Below, piece by piece: positions 20,821 through 32,508 of a DNA stretch of 64,000 bases. The position numbers were made by a program, and so were the translations under genes. The notes beneath the pieces are model-generated. The model was not told the origin of the DNA and ran no database searches. It was given only the letters and a program-made list of their open reading frames with translations. Source of the DNA: Haberlea rhodopensis (Eukaryota > Streptophyta > Magnoliopsida > Lamiales > Gesneriaceae). Every line of letters starts with the position of its first letter. The stretch's first letter is position 1. The stretch covers positions 6,834,582 to 6,898,581 of the forward strand of contig CAJQUN010000007.1 in NCBI GenBank assembly GCA_907163345.1, given 5' to 3'.

Positions 20821-21698
20821 TAGGGATACTTAACGAGGCAAACCGGTCCGATTCGAGGTTTTGGATCCACTAATTTTGGAATCGGTTCGATCCGATAAGG
20901 AACCGGATCGGATCCGGTTTCGGTTCTACCAGTTCTGGGTTGGACCGGTTCTACCAGTTTCGGGTTGGACCGTTTCCAACCCGGAACGGGTTTTTTTGCT
21001 TTTTTTAAAAAAAAAATCAAAGGAAATTGTTGCTTGGAGGATTCGAACACGCGACTATCGTCTTCTACTCTAAAGCTCTAACCAATTGAGCTAATGAACA
21101 TTTTTGTTTGTAGACTAACCTTAAATATGATTAACTAAATTTAAAAAAAAAAATTAATTTTTTTAAATTAACGGATCCGGTTCCGGTTCAACAGAAACCG
21201 GATCAGTTTAGTCCGGAACCGGTAAGATACCCGGTCCGGAACGATAGAACCGATCCGGATCGGTTAGCCCGGTTCCGATTCCGAACTGGGTTACCCTAGG
21301 ATTATTTATTAAAATATTATAAAAAATAAAAAAAAATTCACAAATACCGTAACAAAAAAATTGGTTAAAAAAATACAGTAACTCGCCACTTGAAGTGGCG
21401 GGTTCAACTTCAAAAAGTTGAACCCGCCACTTCAAGTGGCAAGTTCAACATTTTTTTAAAAAAAGTTGAACCCGCCACTTCAAGTGGCGGGTTCAATGGT
21501 TTTTTTTTTTTTTTTTTTGTTTTTTAAATTTTTTTTTTAATATTTGAATAATTTAAAAATAAAACAATGGATTGTGGTACATCTCTATATGCTGACAACA
21601 TCGAATCACCGTAAGAATAGGAGTTATAAAATTGCTGGTAATTGTTCAAAATTTGCATTAAAATTAAAACCAGCATTTAAATTTATTATTTACTACAT

Positions 21699-21730
<32 letters not shown>

Positions 21731-22515
21731 ATGTATATATATAATCAAACAAGGCATTGACATAGTGATTATCATATATTCTCAATATAAGACATCTCGA
21801 GTTCGAGTCCTCTCCACTACCCTAAAAAAAAATTTAAAAATAAATTGCTCCTGAAAGATTATTATAACTTGAATGGTACTTTTTAATTATGTTCTGATAA
21901 ATTATCTAGATTTTATAATTTATGACATTATTTTTTAATATTTTCCTAAATACGAAGCCAAACCAAACATCAAACCTGGGAATATTTGAGAAATCGATTT
22001 TGTCAAATTTGAAATCAAAAATTGTTAATCAAATTTAAATTTAAATAAGAAAAATTATAATTTTGATTATGCATGTTTTTCTTCTACATTATCATAATTG
22101 AGAGACGTATATTTGGCCGGATATGATGTTTTTCTAGTAGAAAAACATGCATAATGTTTTTCTAGTAGAAAAAACATGCATAATCAAAATTATAATTTTT
22201 CTTATTTAAATTTAAATTTGATTAACAATTTTTGATTTCAAATTTGACAAAATCGATTTCTCAAATATTCTCAAGTTTGATGTTTGGCTTGGCTTCGTAT
22301 TTAGGAAAATAGTAAAAAAATAATTTGTCATAAATTATAAAATTTAGATAATTTATCAGAACATAATTAAAAAGTACCATTCAAGTTATAATAATCCTTC
22401 AGGAGCAAATTTTTTTTAGGGTAGTGGAGAGGATTCGAACTCGAGATATCTTATATTGATAATATATGATATAATAATCACTATGTCAATGCATTGTTTG
22501 ATTATATATATACAT

Positions 22516-22547
<32 letters not shown>

Positions 22548-22880
22548 ATGTAGTAAATAATAAATTTAAATGCTGGTTTTAATTTTAATGCAAATTTTTG
22601 AACAATTACCAGCAATTTTATATCTCCTATTTTTACGGTGATTCGATGTTGTCAGCATATAGAGATGTACCACAATCCATTGTTTTATTTTTAAATTATT
22701 CAAATATTAAAAAAAAATTTAAAAAACGAAAAAAAAAAAAAAAAACCATTGAACCCGCCACTTGAAATGGCGGGTTCAACTTTTTTTAAAAAAATGTTGA
22801 ACTTGCCACTTGAAGTGGCGGGTTCAACTTTTTTGAAGTTGAACCCGCCACTTCAAGTGGCGAGTTACTAAGCACCCCTA
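20821..22880. mobile_element. hAT-type element with giant internal inverted repeat
   Basis: Termini TAGGGATACT and, on the other strand, TAGGGGTGCT, with a perfect 8-bp target duplication GTTTGTGG (20813-20820 and 22881-22888). Total 2060 bp and no transposase ORF. The left 480 bp are rich in CCGGTTC phrases. The rest is a near-perfect palindrome of about 700-bp arms (about 21379-22110 against 22140-22868), whose outer part repeats AACCCGCCACTTCAAGTGGC in alternating orientation. A DNA-transposon origin is firm from the ends and the duplication. The hAT assignment rests on the 8-bp duplication and TAGGG ends. Confidence 0.85.
21031..21099 (-). other. tRNA-like relic
   Basis: On the minus strand an A-box (TAGCTCAATTGG) and a B-box (GTTCGAATCC) are spaced as in a tRNA gene, and the D stem GCTC/GAGC pairs. 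The anticodon, T and acceptor stems do not pair well. It is a tRNA-derived or SINE-derived piece inside the hAT-type element and not a working tRNA gene. Confidence 0.55.
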
Positions 22881-22888
22881 GTTTGTGG

Positions 22889-23182
22889 CAAAGCAAATAA
22901 TTTAACCAAATAAATTTAACGGAATCTAAAATTTATGAACAACCTGTCAACCAATAAAACTAGCTGTTAGCAATGAACCTCGGACTCCGCTAATCGCATT
23001 CCATCGTCCAAATTTCAAAATTCAAACTTTAAACAATAGCCGTTAGTTCCTTCCCCCCCTCTCGCTCTACATATACATACAACACACGAATGCATACATA
23101 GGTCTCTCCAATCTTCGATTTTCCTCTCTTCCCACCACGCTCTCTTCGCCTCTCTCTGTTCTGCTCCCATTCTGCTGTGAAA
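22889..23182 (+). promoter_or_regulatory. Beta-tubulin promoter and 5' leader
   Basis: Unique sequence between the hAT-type element and the tubulin start. It has a pyrimidine-rich stretch (CCCCCCTCTCGCTCTAC, about 23053-23069), a weak TATA-like TACATATACATACA about 110 bp before the ATG, and a CT-rich leader (CTCTCTTCGCCTCTCTCTG). The hAT-type element ends only about 300 bp upstream of the start codon, so it may sit inside the native promoter. Confidence 0.5.
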
Positions 23183-25385
23183 ATGCGTGAAATCCTTCAC
23201 ATCCAGGGTGGTCAATGCGGTAACCAGATTGGGTCCAAGTTCTGGGAAGTTGTTTGCGCCGAGCATGGGATCGATTCGACGGGACATTACAAGGGCGAGT
23301 CAGATCTGCAGCTAGAGAGGGTCAATGTGTACTACAATGAGGCCAGTTGCGGCAGGTTTGTCCCTCGTGCAGTGCTCATGGATCTGGAGCCGGGAACCAT
23401 GGATAGCATTCGTGCGGGCGCGTATGGCCAGATTTTCAGGCCGGATAATTTCGTTTTCGGGCAATCTGGGGCTGGTAATAACTGGGCTAAAGGGCATTAT
23501 ACCGAGGGTGCGGAGTTGATTGATTCGGTTCTTGATGTTGTGAGGAAGGAAGCGGAAAATTGCGATTGCTTACAAGGTATATGCGATTATGCTTCTTATA
23601 TCCTTCAAAAAACTTCTCTATGAATATGTTTTAGGTGTTGGTCGTGTAAAGGCTTGAATGCTATATATCTGAATATTAACGCATAATGCTTTTTTCCAGG
23701 TTTCTTTGCTAGCAATTACAATTCAAATCCAAGATTTTTTCCATTTATTTTGTTGATTTTGATGTCGAATATATTGTTTTGATTGTTACAAAATTGAATA
23801 AATGCTTCTTTGTGCATTCCCAATTTCCCATGATTCTTGTTCATTTGATTGATTTCTTTTAGTCCATCTTTCTCCGTCACTACTATTAATCAAAATGGGT
23901 TTTTGGTGAAGCTGTATACTAGTTTCCATTGGTTTCAGTGACAAGTGTTTCGAAAAGGAAAGGCGTGAGAATTAACACAAACTTTCATCTGTGGTGTTTG
24001 GAATGCAGGGTTCCAGGTCTGCCATTCGTTGGGTGGAGGGACGGGTTCTGGAATGGGGACCCTTTTGATTTCAAAGATAAGGGAGGAGTATCCAGATAGG
24101 ATGATGCTCACCTTCTCTGTATTCCCATCTCCCAAGGTGTCGGATACTGTTGTCGAACCTTACAATGCCACATTATCGGTTCATCAGCTAGTTGAGAATG
24201 CAGATGAGTGCATGGTTCTTGACAACGAGGCCCTTTACGACATTTGCTTCAGAACTCTTAAACTTACTACTCCTAGCTGTAAGTTTTCCTATATTGATTG
24301 AATGATAATGTAATTTGAAAGGTCAGTATTAGTAACTTATTTGGGAAATGCATTGTGTGCCTCGACGATTTTTCCAAATTCCTATAGTATTATACATACC
24401 AATTGGTTTTAAAAAAGCTATTATTAGTAACTTATTTGGGAAATGCATTCTGTGCCTCGACGATTTTTCCAAATTCCTATAGTATTATCCATACCAATTG
24501 GTTTTAAAAAAGCTAGTATTAGTAACTTATTTGGGAAATGCATTGTGTGCCTCGACGATTTTTCCAAATTCCTATAATATTATACATACCAATTGGTTTT
24601 AAAAAAAAGCTCCCATCGTTTGTTTCCATGAAAATTGATGATTCGAATGAATTTAATGTATATATAATGTTACATCTTTGTAATAATTTGGGCTTTGGTT
24701 TCTGTGCCATACAGTTGGTGATCTGAACCACTTGATATCTTCAACCATGTCTGGAGTCACCTGTTGCCTTAGGTTCCCTGGTCAGCTCAACTCTGACCTT
24801 CGTAAACTCGCTGTCAATCTTATCCCATTCCCACGTCTTCACTTCTTCATGGTGGGATTTGCTCCACTCACCTCCCGTGGCTCTCAACAATACCGAGCTC
24901 TCACTGTCCCTGAACTAACTCAGCAAATGTGGGACTCCAAGAACATGATGTGTGCTGCAGATCCTCGGCATGGTCGTTATCTGACTGCCTCGGCTATGTT
25001 TCGTGGAAAGATGAGCACTAAAGAAGTCGACGAGCAGATGCTGAACGTGCAGAACAAGAATTCGTCCTACTTTGTCGAGTGGATCCCGAATAACGTTAAG
25101 TCAACCGTTTGTGACATCCCTCCAACTGGGCTTAAGATGGCTTCAACATTCATTGGAAACTCGACTTCAATTCAAGAAATGTTCCGAAGAGTTAGTGAGC
25201 AGTTCACTGCAATGTTCAGGAGGAAAGCTTTTTTGCACTGGTACACAGGGGAAGGGATGGATGAAATGGAGTTCACGGAGGCTGAGAGCAACATGAACGA
25301 TCTCGTATCCGAGTATCAACAATACCAAGACGCAACGGCTGATGAAGATGGGTATGAGGATGAAGAAGCTGAATATGAAGAATGA
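23183..25385 (+). CDS. TUB: Beta-tubulin
   Basis: Three exons: 23183-23576, 24009-24278 and 24715-25385, with GT-AG introns of 432 and 436 bp. The joined frame gives 444 residues, normal for plant beta-tubulin. It pairs with alpha-tubulin to build microtubules and binds an exchangeable GTP. Visible marks are the N-terminal MREI used in tubulin mRNA autoregulation, GGQCGNQIG at about residues 10-18, the tubulin signature GGGTGSGMG at about 140-148, and the acidic tail ending EDEEAEYEE. Intron positions (after residue 131 and within codon 222) follow the plant gene layout. The ATG at 23183 is chosen because MREI is the invariant N-terminus. A GTG six bases upstream is in frame but not credible. 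No frame break was found. Intron 2 carries a tandem triplication. Confidence 0.97.
24328..24612. repeat. 95-bp tandem triplication in tubulin intron 2
   Basis: Three direct copies start at 24328, 24423 and 24518 with an exact 95-bp period. Each contains TTAGTAACTTATTTGGG, GCCTCGACGATTTTTCC and ACCAATTGGTTTTAAAAAA. Copies differ at only a few bases, so the expansion is recent. It makes up about two thirds of the 436-bp intron. Confidence 0.95.
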
Positions 25386-26527
25386 TATGCTGAACTTGTG
25401 TTTGTTCTGTGGCTGCAGCATATTTGTTTAACTGTGGTGGTGACCTCAACTACCCATTTTCCAGACCATTTTATATGTATTTTTGAATTTCAGAGGGGGG
25501 AATATCTAATTTAATTATGTCATATTTTGGTAAACTTAATAGTTTTCTACATTATCGGTTCAGAATTTTTAGATGTTAAAGTCATCATATGGATCACTAT
25601 TTATGATTGAGTGGAAAATGGAAATCAAACTTAATTTTGTTTTAAAATATTGGACATTTTGTTTTCTATTCCATGTAGAGATCAAAGACAAATTATCAAT
25701 TCAAAAGAAAAAAATAATAATAAAAATCTAGTGAAATGTGATATTAATAAGTTGATAATAATGGGTTAAAAAATTGAAGAATTATGGTTTTTAAAAAATT
25801 AAAGAATATATTTATATCATTCCAATCACAATTAGAAATTTGAAAGTCACTTTATTTGAGACTGAAATCAAGATTTGTGTACAACAAATGAATTTTGCAA
25901 ACATTTTCTTTTGTGTTGCCTCAAGGATGATGTACTGTAGGGCCATTCATTAAAGCAATAGTGAAGGCCATTTTAGGGGTTCCCACGCCTCCGAACCAAT
26001 TACATGGACTATACTACTGATTTTGAACTTGGTAAAAATGAAATGGTTGAATAATTGAAAATGTAACCTAGATTGATTGGTTTGTCTGTGCCCCTCTCTT
26101 ATTACTTTTTTGTATCTCCCTGTTATTCGGATATTCATTTGGTGATCTTCTTTTAGGCCGTCTCATCTTCTTGTTCTATTGATCTAGAATGCATTCTAGA
26201 CGCCATTTTAATAAATAATTTTGTTATTATTTTTTTGAAATATTAATTTTATTATTGTAGCTACACAAAATAAACTAACCATTTTTCCAAAAATATTTTT
26301 ATAAAAAAATCAAACAAAGAATCATATTTCTCAATTAATTTTTAGGAATTTTTTTTTTTCAAACCCAAATATAAAAACGAAGGCAATTCCTCTTCAAATT
26401 CAAGTATCCAACGATGTAAACTTAACCTAAAAATCATAGCGTCGTTGAAAAAAAAAAGTTGGGGTTAAAAGAAACAGGAAAGATTTCAAATAGAGCTGAA
26501 AATTTGGAGGACATCGAATCGACTGAA
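25386..26527. other. Intergenic, tubulin to mS34
   Basis: Holds the tubulin 3' untranslated region at the left and the mS34 leader at the right. The middle is AT-rich, with no repeat or gene recognised. Both flanking genes are on the plus strand. Confidence 0.7.
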
Positions 26528-27895
26528 ATGGCGTTTGCTCTCAGAGGATCCTCCACACTCGAGAAATCGTCAGCCCTTTGCAAATTGCCTTTTACCTTCC
26601 TCAGAAATTTGAGCACCGCGGCTTCGGCTGGTAACGCGGCGGCGGCGTCCGAATCTGCGGGCGCTGTTTCCAATAAACCGAGGCGCAGGAAGAAGAAAAA
26701 CTTTTTCGAGGTGGCTCAGTTCTTACCTAACTGGGGTATCGGCTATCACATGGCCAAAACCCATTGGACGGGCGTCTCTTACGAGATCACTAAAATCAAT
26801 CTTTACAAAGTAAAGATTCTTTCTTTTCTACGTTTTTTAGTCAAATTTCAAATACAAGTTCTTCTAATCAATTCTTATCTTTCTGTAGATTTGGGCTTTT
26901 GTATTGCAGTTGTTTAATAGTTTTTGGGTGTTCTACAGGACGGACGGCATGGAAAAGCTTGGGGGCTTGCTCACAAAGACGGTGACTCTTTTTTCCCTAT
27001 CTTCCTTTTTGATACCATGATACATATATTTGCTTCTTTACCTATTATTAATAATTTTTCGATATTTGGGTGGTTAAAGATAGTTCATAGATTACTTCTA
27101 CTTATTAATGAGAACTGGAGCTGAAAGGAATCAAATAACTTATTCAATTTCATAGGAACTGCTTCGAGTTTATATGTAATGTAGGAACAAGATATGTTTC
27201 AGTTCCACATAGATTGTGGAATGCATGAAATCAATATTAATTTCTTGTCTCGTGATGATCAGACTCAAAATTTTGATTTCTTATTGGATCGTATCATTGA
27301 GATGAGTTGTTTTGGCACTTAGTCCATTTACAAGATCCTCTCGGCTATAACCTGCAGAAATTGTTATATTGTACTAAAGGTTTTAAATATTGATTCGAGC
27401 GATCGTCAGCGAACGGTGGAAAACTGGGAAGAGTTCCTCTAGGAACGAGTAAATGTGTCAGACCGTATCACCGGTGCTGTATTTTGATGAATCTGTAACA
27501 AAAGGTAGCAAAGTTTAGCCATTATAATGAATTTACTTAAAACCTGTTCCATTTTATAGCCATATGATCTCTACTTACCCTTGTAATTATGTTACGGATT
27601 CCTCCTTGTCCATCACTTCTTTCTCAAACCTGTTAATAAATTCCATCAGGTTACTAAAGCATGATTTTTATGATGAAACGTTTTGTTGGCTGTGAAGTTG
27701 ATGAATAAATATCATTATCCAGTCCAGATGAATGAAAAATTATAACTTCCAATTGTCTCTATCGGCTCAATTTCAGGTATACCTGCTGATGCTCCCAAGA
27801 AAATTAGTGGAGTTCACAAACGCTGTTGGAGATACATTGCAAAACCAAAGAAAACAGGGGAAAGTGCCTCAAATCAAGATTTGCAAGCTGTCTGA
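26528..27895 (+). CDS. Mitochondrial small ribosomal subunit protein mS34
   Basis: Three exons: 26528-26809, 26939-26981 (43 bp) and 27777-27895, giving 147 residues. mS34 is a mitochondria-specific protein of the small ribosomal subunit. The N-terminus (MAFALRG, then Ser-, Leu- and Arg-rich sequence with FLRNLSTAASA) looks like a mitochondrial targeting peptide of about 35-45 residues. The conserved core starts at NFFEVAQFLPNWGIG, continues KTHWTGVSYEITKINLYKDG, and crosses two introns into GKAWGLAHKDG and PKKISGVHKRCWRY near the C-terminus. The frame is open throughout and all splice sites are GT-AG. The start has a good plant context (GAAATGGCG). Assignment is by recognition of the core motifs. 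Confidence 0.88.
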
Positions 27896-29050
27896 AACTT
27901 TTTTTTTTAAATGCTCGACCGGATCAGTTTCCATGGGGCGGCCAGGGGTTACCCGAGATTGGTAATCTTGCTTTAGCATCCTTTTCAGACAAAGCTACAA
28001 CAATGTATTAGTCTCATTCATCAGTCTTTTAGGATTTAAAGTTTTTCTAACTTCTTACCTTTTGAGTTCGTTGAAGTTGCAATTTTTATTGTCTTTGATT
28101 GCGCGAGGATTACACGAGTCCTGGGTGAAATTACATAGCAAATTTTCAAGTTATTCATTTTTTTTGTTTCATGTGGTAGTATCATCTATGAGAAGAATCT
28201 CTCCTTGCTCCCTGATATGCTTGATCACTCCATGTTTGTATTTATGTTGATTTGGGAGTTTTCAAATGAGCAAGCTACAAAACACGAAGTTTTTTGTGGC
28301 TACTAAGAAGGATGTTTGGCTAAATTTATTTCAAATAGTTTATATTTTGTATAAGCTAATAATTCAAATAGCTTATATTTTAGGAGTTTATACACTATTA
28401 TAATATCTTATCTTAAAAATAATATTTTAAGATTTTTCGATAAAATAAGATAATAGAGGTTAAAGATGATGTTATGTTTAGTATTATAATTTTTTGGGTA
28501 AATTGCATAAAACCAAACGTGTTACAGTAAATGTGCACGAAGCCCAATGTTTTAACAAAATAAGCAAAACTATTCTATTTTATAAAAAAAGGAGAAAAAA
28601 AAGCCATATGTTTTCTATTATTGAATTTTGAGAGAATATATTTGAAATATAATAAAATCTATAAGGTTTGTTCTTGTCTTTTAAAACAATAAATGAGATA
28701 TTAAAATTTTTTAGAAGGATCAATTATTTTAAACACTTTATAAGCTATTTGTTAATTTGATATCTTATAATCTCTTTTAATTTTTTTACCATAACGTTTT
28801 CATCTAACTAGAATTTAGAAAGCAAAATTTACATTATTAGAAAAAATTACGCATATAAATTAAAAAAAAAAATTATTTAAAGGGAAGCTTTGAGGGTCTT
28901 GGTGACAAAAACTAATGATCCCAATTAATGAAATCAAAGGTATTTTGTGTGAAGAAAACAAGTTATCATTCATGTTAACAAGAAACACATCTGATTTCAT
29001 CACGACACATCTCCTTCCAAAGACTACTCATAAATTGTCATTTTGCAAAG
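27896..29050. other. Intergenic, mS34 to PAR1
   Basis: The left part is the mS34 3' region. At about 28495-28600 a dispersed repeat (GGGTAAATTGCATAAAACC, and GTGCACGAAGCCC) matches, inverted, the sequence at 20224-20280. The rest is AT-rich with no gene. Confidence 0.6.
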
Positions 29051-29070
29051 CTTTTTCATCTATATAAACA
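29036..29070 (+). promoter_or_regulatory. PAR1-a proximal promoter (shared block and TATA)
   Basis: TGTCATTTTGCA (29036-29047) is followed by TATATAAAC (29061-29069), about 110 bp before the ATG. The same 12-mer occurs upstream of the paralogue at 37169-37180, also preceded by CTCCTTCCA, and there a TATATATATATG run follows at about 37260. Conservation between paralogues in otherwise divergent sequence suggests a real promoter element. Confidence 0.6.
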
Positions 29071-29177
29071 CCTTCTTCCCTTCACCTATGCAACAACCAA
29101 AAAAAAACCCTTTTTCTACCCAAAATCATCTATAGCATCCTTCACCAGGCTGTTAAAAGCTAAATATTAGTACTAAA

Positions 29178-29964
29178 ATGACAAAAATGCTCGCCTTCGT
29201 CGTGCTCTCACTCTTCCTCCGAGGGACTCTTGGTACTAATTATCATCTTTACTTTTCATGATACATTTATTTTCTTGGCAACATGGTGACATGAAATCTG
29301 TATTATTGATGTTGTTTCCCCTTTGATGTGTTTGAATGTGTATGCAGGGGGATTAGTATGCGAAGAATTGCCGGTTGGAGAGTGCTCATTCTCAGTCGCC
29401 TCCTCAGGTTACCGATGCTTGCTTGAGACATTCGAGTCAACTGATGGGGCCATGGCATACCAATGCAAGACATCACAGGTGATGGCGAATAGAATGGATG
29501 AATATATAGAGAGCGATGAATGTGTGAGCGCGTGTGGAGTTGACAAATCCTCTGTTGGTATCTCATCGGATGATCTCCTCGAGACTCGTTTCACCACTCA
29601 GTTATGTTCCCCGCAGTGTCACCAGAACTGCCCCAATATTGTTGATCTATACTACAATTTGGCTTTAGCAGAAGGTGACACTTTATTTTATTTTATTTCC
29701 TTTCGAACATCATAACATGAATTGTATAAATATACTATATATTGCTAAAATTTAATATAAAAAAGTTTGGTTCGTTCGTAACATTGCTTCTATGTTTCTT
29801 CTCTAGGAGTATTTTTACCAGATTTATGCAAGGCGCAACGGTTAAATTTGCGGCGTTCTATGTTCCAACTTCTGAGTTCTGGTGCTGCAGCAGCAACAGC
29901 ATCTGCTCCTATTTCTTCAGCTCTGTCTCCATCTTCTGTTGATTGCGCACCACCTCCGATGTGA
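29178..29964 (+). CDS. PAR1-family secreted protein, copy a
   Basis: Three exons: 29178-29232, 29348-29674 and 29807-29964, 179 residues. The PAR1 family (named from a tobacco photoassimilate-responsive gene) is plant-specific, small, secreted and Cys-rich. Its biochemical role is unknown. Exon 1 encodes almost exactly the signal peptide (MTKMLAFVVLSLFLRGTLG). The mature part has 11 Cys. Family motifs seen are VCEELPVGECSFSVASSG, CVSACGVD, SVGISSDDLLE, QLCSPQC and CPNIVDLYYNLALAEG, then FLPDLC. The tail is Ala/Ser-rich and ends DCAPPPM. Splice sites are GT-AG. It is the left member of a tandem pair in the same orientation. A TATA box lies about 110 bp upstream. Confidence 0.93.
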
Positions 29965-29977
29965 TCATAGGAATTCA

Positions 29978-30060
29978 AGATTGTTATATATATATATAAG
30001 CACACACACACACACACATATACGTGCTCTTCTGTGTCATTTGTATATATATAAGTTATA
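29978..30060. repeat. (TA)n and (CA)n microsatellites
   Basis: Short TATATATA runs flank ACACACACACACACACA just after the PAR1-a stop codon, in its 3' untranslated region. Confidence 0.8.
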
Positions 30061-30834
30061 TGTATACTTAGTACATCAAATGCGGGCTTTGTAAAGATAT
30101 ATATTTATTGCAATATATATTCTCATATTATGGACTCTCGTCTTAAAGATGAATGGGGAAGATGATTAATGGCTAGTAGAAACAGATGAAAGATTCTAAA
30201 AAAAAAAAAGAACCAATTTATGTTGAACTATCAGAATTATTTGTAGAGAAGCTTGCGCAGATCATATTGATAAACTGAAGAGGCTGAATTGGCTTTATAT
30301 TGTTTTGTGGGTTTTTTAGATGTTATTCTTGGCATTGCCGTACGTAGAGGTGTATTATTCATTGAAACATTTCAAAAAAAAAATATTCCAAATCAAGGGT
30401 TTGTTGTGGCCCTCGGGACAGAATCAAACTAACCATGTTTGTCTATGTACCTACCCTACATAGTAAATAAATTCGCCCCTGGGACAAAATAGTATTCCAT
30501 AGCAATACACCATCATAGTTAATAACCAGCACTAAGAGTAGTCTAGATCTTTGATAAACAGTAAGATACCAATTTTGTCAGCTTTTTATATATAATGCCG
30601 AACAAGAAGCATCAAACGTAGTTTTAGATTCATTCATGAGATTATAAATAAACTCTGTATATAAATGGAGGGGTATACGTGGATATCCTTTTTCCCTTTT
30701 TAACTATATTACATTGACAAAATTAAGTTATTGGATGTCTTTGTCTCATTTGAAGTTTGTATATACATGATTTAATATATTTATATGATCCAACGATTGT
30801 CATTTCAACAGAAATTACGGTTGGTGGATTTCGG
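30061..30834. other. Intergenic between PAR1-a and the palindrome composite
   Basis: AT-rich sequence with no gene or known element recognised. It ends at a G-run where the foldback terminus begins. Confidence 0.5.
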
Positions 30835-30890
30835 GGGTAATATATGATATGGTCCCTTTGTTTGCATTAATTCCCTATTTAATCTCTATT

Positions 30891-32038
30891 GTGTGCACTG
30901 ACCCGATTTAGTCCCTTTAGTTTCTAATTTATCCCAAATCAGTCCTAAACGTTAAATGCACCGTTAAAACTAACTGGGAGGGGCTGAATCGGGTCACTTA
31001 TAACTTAATGGACTGAATCAGGAATTGATGTAAATATTAGGGACTGAATCAGTAATTGACGCACACATTAAGGACTGATTTTGATCATTAAAAAGATTGT
31101 ATGACTTAATTTTTTAAAATTAACTATTATAATAATTAATATGGATATTTTATTTATAATTTAGGCATTTTTCATAAAATTATTTTATTTAAATAATGAT
31201 ATAATATATTAAATTCTACATAACCATTTTTCGCTCAAACAAAATTAAAGAAAAATCAACAGCATATTGATATACAAAATATATTTTGATGGCTAATTTA
31301 GTTATTAAACAAGATATATTTTGATTTCATTAAATTATGTCTAACTGATTTATCATTAATTTATAAAAAAATTATTTTATTTTTGGTAAATTAAATAATT
31401 TGTTTGTTAAATTAAATAATATTTTTAATAAATTAATGATATTTTTATAATTATTTAATTTATCTTGTGAAAATTTAGTCTTTATGTTGAATTTAATACA
31501 TTATATCAAAATTTAAATAATTATAAAAAATGTCATCAATTTATTAAAAAAATATTTAATTTATCATAAAATTATTTAATTTATCAAAAATAAAATATTT
31601 TTTTATAAATTGATGACACATTTGATAGACATAATTTAATGAAGTCGAAAATATATCTTGTTTAATAAGTAAGCTAGCCATCGAAATTTATGCTTTTGAT
31701 TTTTCTTTTTTTTTTTGTTTGAGTTAAAAAATGGTTTTATGTAGAATTTAATATATTATATCATTATTTAATTAAAATAATTGTACAACAGTTACCAAAT
31801 ATTATAATTACAGTATCCATAATAATTACTATAATAATTAAAAATTTAAAGAAATAAGTCACATAATCTTTTTAAATAAGCCGAATTAGGCCTTGATATT
31901 TACTTTCATCCCCAATTCAGTCTCTTAAGTTTTAAGTGACTCGATTCAGCCTCTCTCCGTTAGTTTTAACGGTTGCATTTAACGTTTAGGACTGATTTGT
32001 GACAAATTAGAAAACTAAAGGGACTAAATCGGGTCAGT
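30891..32038. repeat. Palindromic (foldback) repeat R1
   Basis: 1148 bp. It starts ACTGACCCGATTTAGTCCC and ends with the inverted form GGGACTAAATCGGGTCAGT. The arms pair over most of the length: for example TTAAATTCTACATAACCATTTTT at left mirrors AAAAATGGTTTTATGTAGAATTTAA at right, with the centre near 31465. No ORF of note. It resembles a long-TIR DNA element with ATTTAGTCCCT subterminal phrases. The family is not certain. Confidence 0.85.
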
Positions 32039-32273
32039 TAATTTGTGCTTCATTCAAAGTGCGACTAGCATAGTAAATCGTATGAAATACCTTGTTCCTC
32101 CTTTGACCTAAGACTGCTCCTACCGCGGTGTCGCTGGCGTCACACATCAGTTCAAAAGGTAACTCCCAATCAGGGGCGACCAACACAGGTGCGGTTACCA
32201 ATTTCTCCTTGAGAGTATTGAACGCCTGCATACAATCAGAATCAAATTCGTAAGATACATCTTTAGTTAACAA
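32039..32273 (-). pseudogene. Athila polymerase, start of RNase H
   Basis: On the minus strand, APVLVAPDWELPFELMCDAS is the thumb-to-RNase H start with the first catalytic Asp, followed by AVGAVLGQRR and IYYASRTLNEAQ. The frame is lost at the junction with R1. Confidence 0.85.
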
Positions 32274-32508
32274 GTGAGATAAATGTTTAGAAATTTTTTA
32301 GAAATCCTTAATGAAACGTCGATAAAATCCCGCATGTCCTAAGAAGCTTCGGATTCCCTTTACTGTTGTCGGTGGTGGCAATTGTTGTATCACTTGAATC
32401 TTTGCCCGATCCACTTCAATACCCTTCTCAGATATCTTGTGTCCCAAGACTATTCCTTCTTGGACCATGAAGTGACACTTCTCCCAATTCAGTACAAGAT
32501 TTGTCTCT

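Noticed and set aside
21031..21099. Possible functional tRNA gene on the minus strand
   Set aside because: A and B boxes are present but the anticodon, T and acceptor stems do not pair. Treated as a tRNA-derived relic.
23015..23497. Minus-strand ORFs over beta-tubulin exon 1
   Set aside because: Shadows of the strongly biased tubulin coding sequence. No motif or conserved start.
27732..28250. Plus-strand ORFs overlapping and following mS34 exon 3
   Set aside because: They run in other frames through exon 3 or in the 3' region. The splice-consistent mS34 frame ends at 27895.
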